A stretch of DNA of 64,000 nt from Saposhnikovia divaricata (taxonomy: Eukaryota; Streptophyta; Magnoliopsida; Apiales; Apiaceae), in assembly GCA_036435485.1 (NCBI GenBank), contig CM071598.1:145370148-145434147 (forward strand), read 5' to 3'. The notes under the pieces were generated by a model. It ran no database searches. It was not told where the DNA came from and was given only the letters and a program-made list of their open reading frames with translations. Numbering within the stretch: position 1 is the stretch's first letter; every line of letters begins with the position of its first letter. Of the stretch, positions 11,165-22,499 are shown piece by piece. A program made the position numbers and the translations under genes.

Positions 11165-11249
11165 CAAACGTTAAAGCGTTTCTCGTTTTGTGTGAGAGAA
11201 TTTTTTTGACAAGAAAACGCTAGTTAGTCTTGTGTTTTGACATGAAGAC

Positions 11250-14200
11250 TGTGACGCCCCTAGATCCGGGGTCATGAATCCAGGTCATCACGATCCAATT
11301 TCCATTTAATAACATTATATTCTTGACAGTTGAAATATAAATGCGTAATAAAACCCACACAGTAGACCCCACACCTAATAATAATATTACACACCAGTCA
11401 TATGCTCAGAGAACAACATCCACAATATCATAAGTTTAAAGTTAAGCAGTTATTACAATCCAGAATCTTACTTAAGAACATTGTTGAATAATACTTCTAC
11501 AGGAAGCATTTCAACAACCAAAGTTTATTACACACTTACACACTTAATTTACATAAGTCTACCAATACCCATCTGTCTATCAGCTACCTCAGGGATAGGC
11601 ACCAACACTCTCTCAAAAGGTCGTCTTTCCCTTACCCTCTTGCGGGGTGTAGTGCGGAGTATCGGCATTTGACCTAGCTGTTATATACATAAGTAGCAAG
11701 AGTGAGCTATAATAGCTCAACAAGTTAAATTTTGTAAATCAGCATCCAAGAAAACACATATATATATTAATAAACAGAAGACCCATCATAATCATTAAGA
11801 AAAGAATTAATTCTTATTTATTAAATACACCATCTATTTATCTTTATAAGAAAAGAAATATAGAACAATATAATATCAGTTTCTCTTCTAATATGATATA
11901 ATATCAGTTTCTCTTCTAACCATAAAAATAATTCTATAATTTTATACCATTTTTCCTTTTTCAGTATGTCAATCTGTAACCATTATCAATTCTTTCTTTA
12001 AATACTTTGGGGATATCTGCTATTGCCTGATACGTTAGGACGATGATCAGTCGCCTAATCGTACTTGCTCTCTGTTTACTACTAGTAGAAGGAATGATCC
12101 AACCTGGTCATCATCCCTGGAGGAAGGCTCTTTGCTACATCCCCCTTCAGCATCTCTTGGGCCGTAATAAAATATTGAGTGCTGGATTGTGCCGAACACA
12201 GCCTCTTACGCTTGCTGTTGCAATCCCCCTTTTTATCAAATCATTATTCCATTTATAAAACACCATTCCATATTTTCCATTTTCTGTTTCCATTTTCCAT
12301 TCACATATATCATTTCCATTTCCATTTCCATCCATCATCATCTTTAAAATATATACATCATAATACTTTGATTATAACTCAGACATCTCCTCCGTATTTA
12401 ATAAAGTCACCTATGCTATTAAATACATAACTATTCCATCTATTTTTAAAGTATTAAATAATATTCAAATAATATTTATTAAATCACAAATGTTTAAAGA
12501 TTATAAATAACAGAATATTATAAACCATATAACCCTAGATAACAACTGATACCAATCTTTTTCATCTCTTTTTTAAGCCATAAAGTATATGGGCTCCCTT
12601 CATATTCATATCCACAATCCATATCATATATTGATATAAGATTCATATATTATCTAGAAAAACCATTTTCCTTTGAAACATAACAATTTATCAAAATAAG
12701 GGAGAAGAAATCTTTCCTCGATCTCTAAATCCCAGAGGTATGACCCGGTGTTCGTCTTGACTTTCTATAAGAACGAAAAGGATCATCATTAGCATATGCC
12801 CCATTATAATTATTATTACTAACCACACTAATCCTAACCATTTAACTCACTTGATCCCCTAATCTTTTTATAACCTCATTAAAGATATTTAAATATTAAT
12901 ATCCATGGGTTCCAAGTTAATACCTTCAATAATTCCCAATCATTTCCCTATTCGTTTTAGATTATCAAACACACCATAACATAACTCTTATTAATACCGC
13001 CACGTAAGGACACTTAGTACATTATCAAGGCATGTCATTATCTTATACACTTAATAGATATTTAGGTTTTAAAGACTTTTAAGTCGGCCATTAACTCGAG
13101 AAAATTATCCTTTATCCGTTTAAGGGGTATTCCATTAACGTACCCTTGATCTAAACATTTTTATAAAATTGAAAAATTATTCGTTCGACATGAGACCTTC
13201 TCCTATACCTTCCTTATGACCTCTATTATTTAATTATCAAGATTCGTAACGGAATCACTTAGGTTAAGGGTGTTCAATTGAAATTACGAACTCGCACTTT
13301 ACGCTTTCGAACCACTTTTATGATTTTGGCCATATTTCCTAAACCGTTCATCAGATTTTTACGTACTTTATATCAAAACGATCTATGAACTAAGATCTAT
13401 CCTATCATGACCAGTGGTTATGCCCTACTGACCTTGACAGATTCGGGATGCTCTATTTTTAACAAGTAATTTATGTTTTAACGAAAATCGGGCATTATAA
13501 CGGCTATATTTTCATACTTTCCATAATATAACTCCTCCAAATCCAACATCCAACACATATACCAAACCCTACACCATGTGGACATCATACCAACCATGGT
13601 TACAAACACCCACAACACCTCCATGTACATTCAATCACTTATAAACACATCTATGAACATAGTTCCACCACTTATACAAGTATAATCACAAGTATCATTA
13701 ATACCCATAATAAACTCAAAGTAATACTAAAGGTTCTTGAACTTTATACCTTCTTGAAGCTTTAACAACACTTAATAATCCTTGGATAGTCCTTAAATAA
13801 CCTTAAGGTAGCTTGGATAATCTAAAGAAATCATAAAACAAAAGTTAGTTCTTGAAGGTTACTATTCATCATCAACTTTAATGAATTTCTTACCTATGCT
13901 AGGGTGGACACCTTAATCAAACCTTGGGTAACCTCCATGAATTTTCCCTTGAATTTATGTTGCTTGAAGCTAGGGTTTTGAATTTCTTTTTCTCCTTTTT
14001 TTTCTTGATAGCCGAATGAGGTAGATGGAGGAGAAGAGAGATTTTTGTGGTTGGTTTGATGATTATCTACTATCTTGTAGATATTTTGTATGATTTATAA
14101 GATAATTATCAAGTAATTCTCTAGATTAATCCTTGGAAAGTTAGTGGAAAGTGATGTAGGAAGTGATGTCATTTGGATGATCATGTGGTTTTTGTTTTTG

Positions 14201-14696
14201 ATTTTTCTAATTAGTGTTTTAATGATTTTTGCTAAATACTAATGAGGTGTGTATATCCTTGTTATGATATTAAGCTTGGTTGTTTAGTCTCCATATTTGT
14301 CTAGTTACGATTCATTTCGAATATACCACATTATCCAAGGGGTTCTAAATTGTTTAACAATCCAAGTTCCTCTGGCATTCCCTTGACTTAATAATCCCCT
14401 GGTTTAACCTAATTTCACATGTTCCTCAAAGTATACACCCTTTTCATATTCCATACTCTTTAATATCCAATACAATAGTGATCGTTTGAAATCAAACATC
14501 TTAAAAATCTATACTCGGGAATTTCTGAAATCCGTCATCGTTTCGAGTCACTCATTTTCCTAGTACATCACTAATATGGTTTTTGATTATTCATTTTCTG
14601 TTTCAATGGTAGGGTACCTACATGCCATTTCCCTAAATCCTCAAAATTTACTATTCATTTAAGCACTGTAGCATTTCTAAAGTTAGGGTTATTACA
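11250..14696 (+). mobile_element. Tekay/Del-like Ty3/gypsy solo LTR, 3.4 kb
   Basis: Begins TGTGACGCCCCTAGATCCGG and ends GGGTTATTACA, i.e. TG...CA ends. It is flanked by aagac (11245-11249) and aagat (14697-14701), a 5-bp target duplication with one mismatch. The TGTGACGCCCC start, GTTATTACA end and unusual length (3447 bp) fit long-LTR chromoviruses of the Tekay/Del type; the lineage is inferred from ends only. There is no internal domain or second LTR, so it is a solo LTR inside the MULE. Short open frames in it (for example 12043-12258) have no recognisable coding content. Confidence 0.75.
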
Positions 14697-14784
14697 AAGA
14701 TGCTAGATAGTGTTATGTTTTGGAGGGGAACGCCACTTCATGTGGCGTTTTGGAGTTTTTTTTTTTGCCTTTTTCTCCTAAATA

Positions 14785-15310
14785 TATACGGTTTATTCGT
14801 CATTCCGAACATTTCTAAAACCCAAAATGGAAATATTGAACCCCAAAAGTTAAGTGTTGAAACCCCGAGAGAATACAAAATAAAATTTAAAAATTTTAAT
14901 TAAAAAATTGAATCCGGCGGCCTGATTTTTAAACGCTAGCGCGTTTAAAAATCAGGATAAGTTAGGGTTTAGGGTCTAGAGTTTAGGGTTGTAAACAACC
15001 CTAAACCCCAAACCTTAAGTTCCTATACGGTTTATTTGTCGTTCGGAATATTTCTAAAATCCAAAATAGAACTGTTGAACCCCAAAGATTAACCGTTGAA
15101 ATCTCGAGGGAATACAAATAAAATATAAAAATTTTAATTAAAAAATTGAATCCGGCCTCCTGATTTTTAAACGCTTACGCGTTTAAAAATTTAGGATAAG
15201 TTAGGGTCTAGGGTCTAGGGTTTAGGATTGTAAACAACCCTAAATTCGTATACGGTTTATTCGTCGTTCTAAATATTTTCAAAACCCAAAATGGAAACGT
15301 TGAACCCCAA
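14785..15310. repeat. Tandem repeats of about 225-240 bp inside the MULE
   Basis: Units start near 14785, 15024 and 15249 at tatacggtttatt. The first two contain aaacgct-n-agcgcgttt palindromes and an aggataagttagggt block, and the third is truncated. Short telomere-like words (tttaggg, ccctaaa) occur in each but never as a regular array. Confidence 0.8.
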
Positions 15311-15501
15311 AAGTTATTTATTGAACCCCTAAAGTTAATTAAAATTATATTTTTTAAATTAAAAAAGTACAATTTTAATTGACCATTTTTAATATTATTT
15401 GCAGATACATGTTTAAAAGAAAACAAAAAAAAGGCTTGGCAAAAAAAAAGAAAAAAAATAAGAAAAAACCAACCCCAATGCCACATAATGTGGCCGCCCC
15501 C

Positions 15502-15558
15502 CGCCCCCCGTCCCCGTCCCCGTCCCCGTCCCCGTCCCCGTCCCCGTCCCCGTCCCCA
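15502..15558. repeat. (CCCCGT)n minisatellite
   Basis: About eight copies of a 6-bp unit, preceded by a C-run and an A/G-rich tract (15411-15470). Open frames over it encode proline/serine or arginine/proline repeats and are not genes. Confidence 0.9.
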
Positions 15559-15870
15559 GGATGTACTAAACGCTATATCAACTTTGGTTTTTAAGGCCCA
15601 AAACGCTAAATTGTTTAGCGTTATAATTAAAAAAAAAAAAACTTCTAAAACGCTAAGCGATCTAGCGTTACTTAAAAAAAATCAAAAAATTAAAAACGCT
15701 ACACGATAGTATGTTAGGGTGATATTTGGGGCCAATATTTTGAGTTGTGATATTTTGGATCAATTACTCTAAAATTGTGATATTGGGGGCCTTTATTCAA
15801 TTTAATTTCGTTAAAATTTTATTTTTTTTCTTTCTCATTTTTAAATTTTAATTATATATTTGGTGGAGTA

Positions 15871-16072
15871 ATGTTAGGAAACCAAAATAATTCTCCAAAA
15901 ATGTTTCTAAAATGACGTGATAGGTATGACTAAGCAAAATGAGAAGTTTTAATTGAGGGATTCATATAAATATCTGCCAGATCCATCACATTAATTATCT
16001 AATCAACCAATGAGAAAAAGACATATGTCATTTTGGATACTTTTTTGAAAGTTTTGTTTGGTTCCCTAACAT
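15871..16072. mobile_element. MITE-like element, about 200 bp
   Basis: 16-bp terminal inverted repeats, atgttaggaaaccaaa at the left and the complement of atgttagggaaccaaa at the right, with one mismatch. The corresponding place in the paralogous copy (about 16770-16790) lacks it. I could not find a clear target duplication, so the superfamily is not assigned. Confidence 0.6.
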
Positions 16073-16084
16073 TTTTCTATTCGA

Positions 16085-16150
16085 GATTATTGTTCTATAA
16101 ACACATTTTTCTATTTGGGGATTATTGTTCTATAAACACATTTTTCTATT
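16085..16150. repeat. Distal copy of the CXIP4 TATA segment, itself doubled
   Basis: ttctataaacac occurs at 16093-16104 and 16128-16139 within a 35-bp direct repeat (attgttctataaacacattt, then ttctattt). The same 12-mer at 16793-16804 is the likely TATA box of CXIP4. Confidence 0.75.
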
Positions 16151-16160
16151 TTGGATACTT

Positions 16161-16260
16161 AGGATGCTTGCATACGGAACGGCAGCCGATATTGTTGATG
16201 ATTATGTTGGAATTGGTCAGAGTACAACAATAGAAAGTCTAAGAAAATTTGTTAAAGCCC
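16161..16260 (+). pseudogene. PIF/Harbinger transposase fragment
   Basis: The frame starting at 16164 translates to a stretch with MLAYGTAAD, then DDYVGIGQST, then ESLRKFVKA. From family knowledge this matches the conserved block of plant PIF/Harbinger nucleases (the 'YG.AAD..DEY.RIGEST' region). Only about 33 residues remain; the frame then runs into A/T-rich DNA. No TIR or TTA/TAA duplication was assigned, so this is a decayed remnant between the two copies of the duplicated promoter segment. Confidence 0.65.
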
Positions 16261-16359
16261 ATTCCATCATTAAATTATGCAATTGTTAAATATATTTTGA
16301 TATAATTATTTATATAAATAATTAAAATCTATTCAAGAAGAAATATTATTAGGAGCCCA

Positions 16360-16805
16360 TATTATTTTATCATCCGTAGGTCTTTCGATTGCCGGGAACG
16401 ATCCTGATTAAAAGTCTACAAAGTATCCACCAATTAATCGATAAAAATATATGTATTTATTTGATCTCTAACAATATTATATAAAAAATATTGATGATAT
16501 AAAATATCGGTATACTTCTTAATAATCTATTCATCTAAATTTATTATTTTAGTTAGTGCATTCAAAAGCAAAATCCAATTCAAAAAATGAAATACCGTAG
16601 AAATTAATTTGAAATTGTAAATTTAATTTCGTTAATATTTTAAGGAATATTTCATTTAATACCATTGTAAAAATGACTATTCTATTTGATACCATTTTTT
16701 ATGTGGTACCACTTATTTGAAAATGAATTTCCGGCATTTTAATTTTTTTCTTTCTCATTTTTTTACTTTTAACTGTGTATTTGGGGATATTGTTCTATAA
16801 ACACT
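16360..16805. repeat. Proximal copy of the duplicated CXIP4 upstream region
   Basis: Aligns with 10754-11004, 15799-15870 and 16085-16150, but lacks the Helitron, MULE and MITE found there. It has about 100 bp (16640-16740, with two ttgataccatt/taccatt motifs) not seen in the distal copy. It ends in the TATA region immediately before the gene. Confidence 0.8.
16793..16804 (+). promoter_or_regulatory. Likely CXIP4 TATA box
   Basis: ttctataaacac lies about 30-100 bp upstream of the first exon. The exon is recognised by a C/T-rich leader and a good splice donor at 16898. Transcription start position is inferred. Confidence 0.5.
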
Positions 16806-16831
16806 CCTTGAGGAGCTCTCGAATCGCGATA

Positions 16832-16897
16832 CATAAAACAGCTCTCGTTCGTCTTCTGGGCCACTCATTTCTCTCCCTTATTCTCCGATCTTAACTT
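16832..16897 (+). other. CXIP4: CXIP4 non-coding exon 1 (5'UTR), approximate start
   Basis: Pyrimidine-rich leader ending in cttaactt, followed by the donor GTAAGT (16898). The start is a guess from the TATA box. The coding exon begins after an acceptor at 18598-18599, so this exon carries only 5'UTR. Confidence 0.5.
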
Positions 16898-18599
16898 GTA
16901 AGTCCTCTTTTTCTTCTCTCCTTAATTTATTTAATTTAATTTCTGGATGTGAATATTTAGGGTTTAATATGATTTTAGGGTTTCATGATTTGGGCTAAAT
17001 TAGGGATTTGATTTAATTCTATCTGGGTCTTGCTTGATTATTGATTAATTCAATATTTATTGTGTTTTTCCTTGTATATATTTATATATGTGAATATTTG
17101 ATTGATGGGAATTATGTATAGAGATCTTGAACTCATACTTTATCATCTTTTGTGCTTCTTGATTCAATTTGGAGCCATACCCTGTTCGTGTTTTTTTGTT
17201 GTAGTTGCTTATTTATGTTTTACAGAAGCTATACATGTATTTACACAGTAGTCGATATCGGTGCAAAGCATGGGCCTTTCCTGAATTGTTTTAGTAAATA
17301 TAACTTTTTTTTATTAGTGTTGATATTAAGTTGGATACCTTTGTTAGCTGGACTTGGATGTGAGTGTTCAACATGGTACATATATATGTGTGTGTGTGTG
17401 TGTCGAAGTGTTGGGATTTGAGCCTTTGACAATATTTTGCATATTTTACATGTTTTTGGCCTGAAATAGGTGTTTGAGTATCCATACCTATTTACGAGTG
17501 TTAAGTGTGCGACATGGGTACTTAAAAGTAAGATGAATAGTGTGGATAATAGAGTTAAATGTTAAGTGAATTACATGTGTTTAAATTGAATCCTTGATGT
17601 GAGAAACTTGAGGATGTAGTGATTTCACCCAAATACATACCCAAGTGGTCGTGAACCTTGCTATATATGTTTTTAAATTATGCATATTTGTTTTTGGGTA
17701 ATATGAATTTACATTTCGAACCCTCCTATGAGCGCTATTGTATCTTTCTAGTATATTTTCACCTTACTTTAATATCGTCGTTTATTACTGGCCCAGTTGG
17801 ACAACTATCCTTATTTAATTTGAATGTGTTAAATTTTGATTATACACAAGAAAAATTAGATATGTTGAATTGTAAGTTATCTACCTGTTTTTAAATGAAG
17901 TATATATGCATTGATCAATCCCCCTCGACAATTATTCTATATTTGCTACTGGAATGTCCAACATATTGCAATTTCCTCTCTTGCCTAATTTTAAAGATGT
18001 ATTTAAAGTAAGTATGAGTAACCCGATGATGTAGTTATATAGTTGATGAGTGATGGAGGATTCTTATTATCTGTTCTTTTCTTTATTAATATTTTTATCA
18101 GAAGAAGATGGGGGTGTTAGATATCTCTTGTTTTAGTGTCATGAATATGAATATTGGTTTTGTTCTAGTTTTGTGATATGAAAAAAAGAACTGTGGTGAA
18201 AAACATTCTTACATGGTGAGTTGCATAATTTTTTCCCTCTTATGACATCTTGTTTGGTTGTAAGAGATGGAACTATGTGTATATTATTGTATGTGTAAGA
18301 CATAATGCAAGAGAGAAGAGTGAAAACACATGAATGTAAACCTTTTTCATGATAATATTTGGGAAGAAATTAATTAGAAGTAGGACATGAGGCATTCATC
18401 CCCAAAATTGTTGACTGACCTATAGTATGAGTTTGTGTGAATGGAATGGAGGAGCATGAAATTGTTAATATTTACCCACAAATTAGTTCAATTGTTTTTC
18501 CCATTTCCACCTTCAAAACGTAGCATAGGGTTTATTGCTTTCTGAAATATCTCTGTTTGTGGTTAATAAAGTACAATACTGAGAATCCTAATATTGCAG
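16898..18599 (+). other. CXIP4: CXIP4 5'UTR intron
   Basis: Donor GTAAGT at 16898 and acceptor atattgcag ending at 18599. It is T-rich with no competing coding frame and contains a (GT)n tract at about 17384-17402. Its 3' third (about 18240-18463) is the source of the duplicated fragment at 35075-35350. Long leader introns are common in plant housekeeping genes and often raise expression, but no such effect can be read from the sequence. Confidence 0.6.
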
Positions 18600-18617
18600 G
18601 TTTGCAATTTTCTCAAG

Positions 18618-19589
18618 ATGCCGGCTACAGCAGGCAGGGTTCGTATGCCCGCAAACAACAGGGTACACAGTAGTGCTGCCCTTCAAACCCACGGTATTTG
18701 GCAGAGTGCTATTGGCTATGACCCTTATGCACCTGATAAAGAAAATACCAAAAAGGGTTCTCAGCCTAAACCTTCTAATTCTGCTGCTGAACCTGACGGT
18801 GAAAATGCTTATGCAAGCTTCCAGGGTTTGCTTGCACTTGCTCGTGTGACTAGCAATAATGTGGATGAGTCTCGTGGAGCATGTAAAAAGTGTGGACGTG
18901 TGGGTCATCTCACATTTCAGTGTCGAAATTTTTTGAGTATTAAGGATGAAAGTAATGATAAAGACTCTGAGGCAATTCAGGCGGCAGTTATGTCTGGACT
19001 GGAGAAAATAAAGGGCAGCGGAAAATCGTTATTTGGTCAAAATGCGGCTGAAGATTCCGAGGAGGATTCTGAGGATGAGAGCGAGAGTTCAGATTCTGAC
19101 TATGACTCTGAAATAGAGAGGGCAATTGCTCAGAGTAAAAAGTTTGGGAAAAAGATTGTTGACAAAGTGAAGTCTTCTAGAAAGAAGATTGATGACTCTG
19201 ACGACTCTGATTATGGAAGAAGAAAGGACAGGAATAGATCAGAGAAGAGGAGAAGCAAGAAAAGGGTACACAGTGATTCTGATGAAGATGATGGTAGCCG
19301 GAAGAGAAGGAAAGAGAAAAGGAGAAAAGATGAATTGTCTGATGGGGATGATGATCGTCGACGGCGGCATAGAAAGAGTGGGAAGGAAAAGAGAAGGCGA
19401 AGTCACAGACATTCAAATGATTCAGATGGATCTGAGGAACACACTAGACGCCATAAGCGGAAAAGCAGGAGAGAAAGATCGGTTTCTAGTTCCGATGTTA
19501 GCAGCTCAGATGATTCAGATTCAGGAGATAGAAGAGGCAAAAAAGGGTCTAGAAAGAGGAGCAGGAAGCACAACCACAAACGAGATTAG
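18618..19589 (+). CDS. CXIP4: CAX-interacting protein 4-like CCHC zinc-knuckle protein
   Basis: The protein is 323 aa. The first ATG after the acceptor (18618) is chosen because the conserved N-terminus MPATAGRVRMPANNRVHSS starts there; an in-frame ATG at 18594 lies in the intron. The N-terminal third is highly conserved in plants (HGIWQSAIGYDPYAP, then ASFQGLLALAR). It is followed by one CCHC knuckle, C89-X2-C92-X4-H97-X4-C102. Residues about 135-165 are acidic and Ser-rich, and about 175-323 are Lys/Arg/Ser/Asp-rich. In Arabidopsis the family was described as binding the N-terminal region of the vacuolar Ca2+/H+ exchanger CAX1. The conserved N-terminus, knuckle and SR-like tail also suggest a nuclear RNA-related role (inference). 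It is intact, single coding exon, of normal family length, and the only clear host gene in the window. Its upstream region is duplicated and full of transposons. Confidence 0.9.
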   Translation: MPATAGRVRMPANNRVHSSAALQTHGIWQSAIGYDPYAPDKENTKKGSQPKPSNSAAEPDGENAYASFQGLLALARVTSNNVDESRGACKKCGRVGHLTFQCRNFLSIKDESNDKDSEAIQAAVMSGLEKIKGSGKSLFGQNAAEDSEEDSEDESESSDSDYDSEIERAIAQSKKFGKKIVDKVKSSRKKIDDSDDSDYGRRKDRNRSEKRRSKKRVHSDSDEDDGSRKRRKEKRRKDELSDGDDDRRRRHRKSGKEKRRRSHRHSNDSDGSEEHTRRHKRKSRRERSVSSSDVSSSDDSDSGDRRGKKGSRKRSRKHNHKRD

Positions 19590-20000
19590 ATTCCTTATGG
19601 GGCTCAGAAACTAATTTCCTACTGCTGTCCTAATATGTTATCTCTATTTTTAATTCCTGAAAGCTAGTGGCACTGGAACTTGTACCAAGTATTATGATAT
19701 TGCTGGATTGTATGTATGACCTATGTTTTTATTCAGGATATAATTTGCATAGTATGCATAAGAATATATCTCTTCACTGCAAGCAAAACAAAGGCCCTGT
19801 TTCCACGACCATATTGTTGTTGCTGTGCTTTCTTTGTGCTTTATTCTTGTAGTTGTAATGTAAATTTTGGATTTATGTGGTTATTTTTATGACAGGAATG
19901 CAAATATTGTTTTCGTTCTTTTGATGTTTATAAATCTAAACGTGATGCTGCAACACATCTTATAGGGTCACAGTGCTTGATTCATAGTCCATCATCCAAA
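19590..20000 (+). other. CXIP4: CXIP4 3'UTR and immediate downstream DNA
   Basis: No frame continues after the TAG at 19587-19589. T-rich and G/T-rich stretches (19800-19880) are compatible with plant polyadenylation signals, but no site can be fixed. About 19590-19735 is also present, diverged, in the rearranged copy at 35435-35577. Confidence 0.45.
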
Positions 20001-21998
20001 TTATTTACACTAAAATACTAAATTTGTCTCTTCTCCAAGTGTTTTCAGATTAAATCCGGACTCTGGAGTAATATGCCAAGATTTGATGAAAGTACCAGGT
20101 TCTATTTTCCAGTTCTCACTGGTTGTAGTATAGTACGCCTTTACCATATGGACACAATTTGTTTTAAAAGCAGAGCAAATGTATGCTTCTATATTTTGTT
20201 GCAAATGTATGCTTCTATTTATTTTTAGCCCATTTACATTTTTTTTAAGCAGTGGAAGAGAATGCTCCTTTAAACAGAATTCTTCAACTTTTTAATTTCT
20301 AGCAGATGATACTACTTTCAACCTGCCATCCAGAGATTGCTACTACATGAGTGTGTAGGATATGTACTGTTTTGTTTTTCAATATTATTTCAGCCATTGA
20401 TTTTGTGGCTGGAGGGTTCCATATACACCATATAACAATTTATTGTTTATATGTCGATGACTTTTTCTATGGCCATTGTAATATGCTCTATGTGAATATT
20501 TCACTTTAGCTCTTTAATCTTCCTTTCTTGCGGCAATCTCTTAAGATTTTGGTTGCCACTTCAACCATTTACCTTTTTTTTTTTTGGTGAAACCCGAACA
20601 ATCAAATTTTATTGCCTAACATCAAGCTCAGCCAAAAATAGAATGCCCGGGGGGAATGAATTTCAGAATACATGCTCAATTCCATCAGCAGGAACTAATC
20701 TAGTGGCCACAAGGGCTACTGCATTACCTGATCTACGGACATGACTACGGGAAAAAGAATGAAAACTGGAGCTCTGCAGATAAGTGTCTTCAAAAATTCA
20801 ATCTACCATCTAGAATTAAACTAGATTTTTGTTTAACTGTCACTTGTCAATTTTATAAATCTCTTCTTTCAGAATAAACATTGTACATCTGTACTTGAGA
20901 CCTTAGCACTAGTTTCTCCCGTTGTCAGAATTTGTCTCAAATCTTACCTTTTGAAGCACTATTGTCTATTACTTTTGTTCTTTACAGCTTTACCGTGTAG
21001 TCATTAAAATGTTTGGAATAATGACTGCTGACTGGAGTCAAATTTGTGTGTGTAGCCTATTGAGGAAAAAATCGCACCCACTTTATGTGTTCTAGAGTAG
21101 CATTATTTAATTTGCACATGGAAAACCTGGAGATATAGCTGAACTGTTTCATTCAAAGAGTACCAACTTCTAACGTTATAGTGAGGCAATTAATGGATAT
21201 ATGTTTGTTATAGAGCACCCGTCTCCTTCCCTGAACAGGTTCTATTATGCTACTATGATTCAATCTGTTAGGCCCATTCATAAATACCAGTGAAATTTAA
21301 GTTGTAGGGTTACTGGGAATATTGACGGAACCTTGTTAATTTCTTCTCTTTTTCAATTTTAATCAAACAATTATGACCCCAGGCCCCAGAGAGCCAAGGC
21401 ATTGTGCTAACTTTAATCGATGCAAACTCTAATATTAACTTTTTACATTTTGTGAGTATATATTTTGCAGTTCACAAAATAACTCTCCATCCCCTTGTAG
21501 TTCCGGTCATTTTCAATATATGCTAGCGCCTGCTCTCAGCTTTAATGTATCCTGTTTGGTGTATTTTTTTCTATCTGTGGGCTGCTTGGGTAGATGAATT
21601 GACTAGCAACCTTTGTCCTTGTGATGCCTAGGTGTGGTATCAATGCTAAGGAATATGTACGAAGAATGTGGAACAAAAAGTTCCAATGGAATTTTTAAAA
21701 TTATATATGACAGAAAATCAGCTTAGGAAAACAAAATTTTAATTGGCTTTTGTCATATCTGTTTCATTTTTTGGATGCCTCAGAGTCAGAGAAAAAGAGG
21801 TGGGTAGGGGCAAGGGGAGCCATAGAAGTTGGAAGGAGGAAAGGCAGGGTTGGAGATATTATATATATTGGCTTTTGCTCAAATACAAACCAATCCTTAA
21901 ATACAAACTACAAACTAACACTAGATTAATTATATTTCATTTATTCTAAGGTTCCTGCCAAGGGTAACTTCACAAAAAATGCTTAAAATAATTGGCTC
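20001..21998. other. Intergenic DNA with a possible antisense retrotransposed fragment
   Basis: No gene recognised. At 20570-20760 a T-run is followed by ggtgaaacccgaacaatc and sequence of more even composition. This looks like the tail end of an antisense retroposed sequence, but it has no diagnosable ends. The remainder is ordinary AT-rich intergenic DNA up to the Sirevirus target site ggctc (21994-21998). Confidence 0.4.
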
Positions 21999-22499
21999 TG
22001 TTAGGTCCAATATGTTTGTAGAAGGGGGGTTGAATACAAACAGTACTGTTTAATCGAAATTTGTCCGGATAAATTTAATTTATATTTTGACAAATTTGAG
22101 CGGAATTAAATGAAACAAAATTCAAGTTGAATAGAAAATTATATTAACTTGAGGGGTTTGTTACAAATACAGTACAGAAATTATATCTAGTTAATAAGAA
22201 CAAATTAGAAAATTCGACATGAATTTTTCTAGATTTGTTAATAAAAATCGAGATATAGATTAGGAGTAAAAACTCGCTAATATTACAAGAGTATCAAGTA
22301 AACAAGTTCTATCGGATCAGATATTAAAAATAAGATGAACTTGATTTTCTATGAATTTTTCTCTTGCTGTGTTGTTCTTCAAAATGAGAGAGAATGGAGC
22401 TGAGTTTATTTCTTGAAGATATTATGTTCTGTGTTGTTGTTTGATCTGGCCGCCTGTCTTGATTAATATAGTCTTCTGCATCTTTTCTTTTTCATTTGT

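Larger units (their letters stand above)
11005..15798. mobile_element. Non-autonomous Mutator-like element (MULE) with 9-bp TSD
   Basis: Long terminal inverted repeats at 11005-11107 and 15698-15798 share ggccccaaatatcac blocks and a cgtgtagc inner end. They are flanked by perfect 9-bp direct repeats aatttaatt at 10996-11004 and 15799-15807. Long TIRs with a 9-bp target duplication are diagnostic for MULEs. After removing the nested solo LTR the element is about 1.3 kb and carries no transposase frame. Its own sequence consists of diverged tandem repeats and short aacgct/agcgtt palindromes. The sister copy of the surrounding DNA (16360-16805) lacks it. Confidence 0.85.

Noticed and set aside
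14960..15240. Interstitial telomere-like sequence
   Set aside because: tttaggg/ccctaaa words are few, irregular and part of the MULE's 230-bp repeat; not a telomeric array.
18594..18617. Earlier in-frame ATG for CXIP4
   Set aside because: It overlaps the splice acceptor atattgcag and precedes the conserved MPATAGRVRM start.
19189..19614. 141-aa plus-strand frame overlapping the CXIP4 tail
   Set aside because: Alternate phase of the purine-rich CXIP4 coding exon; Met/Arg/Glu-rich with no domain.
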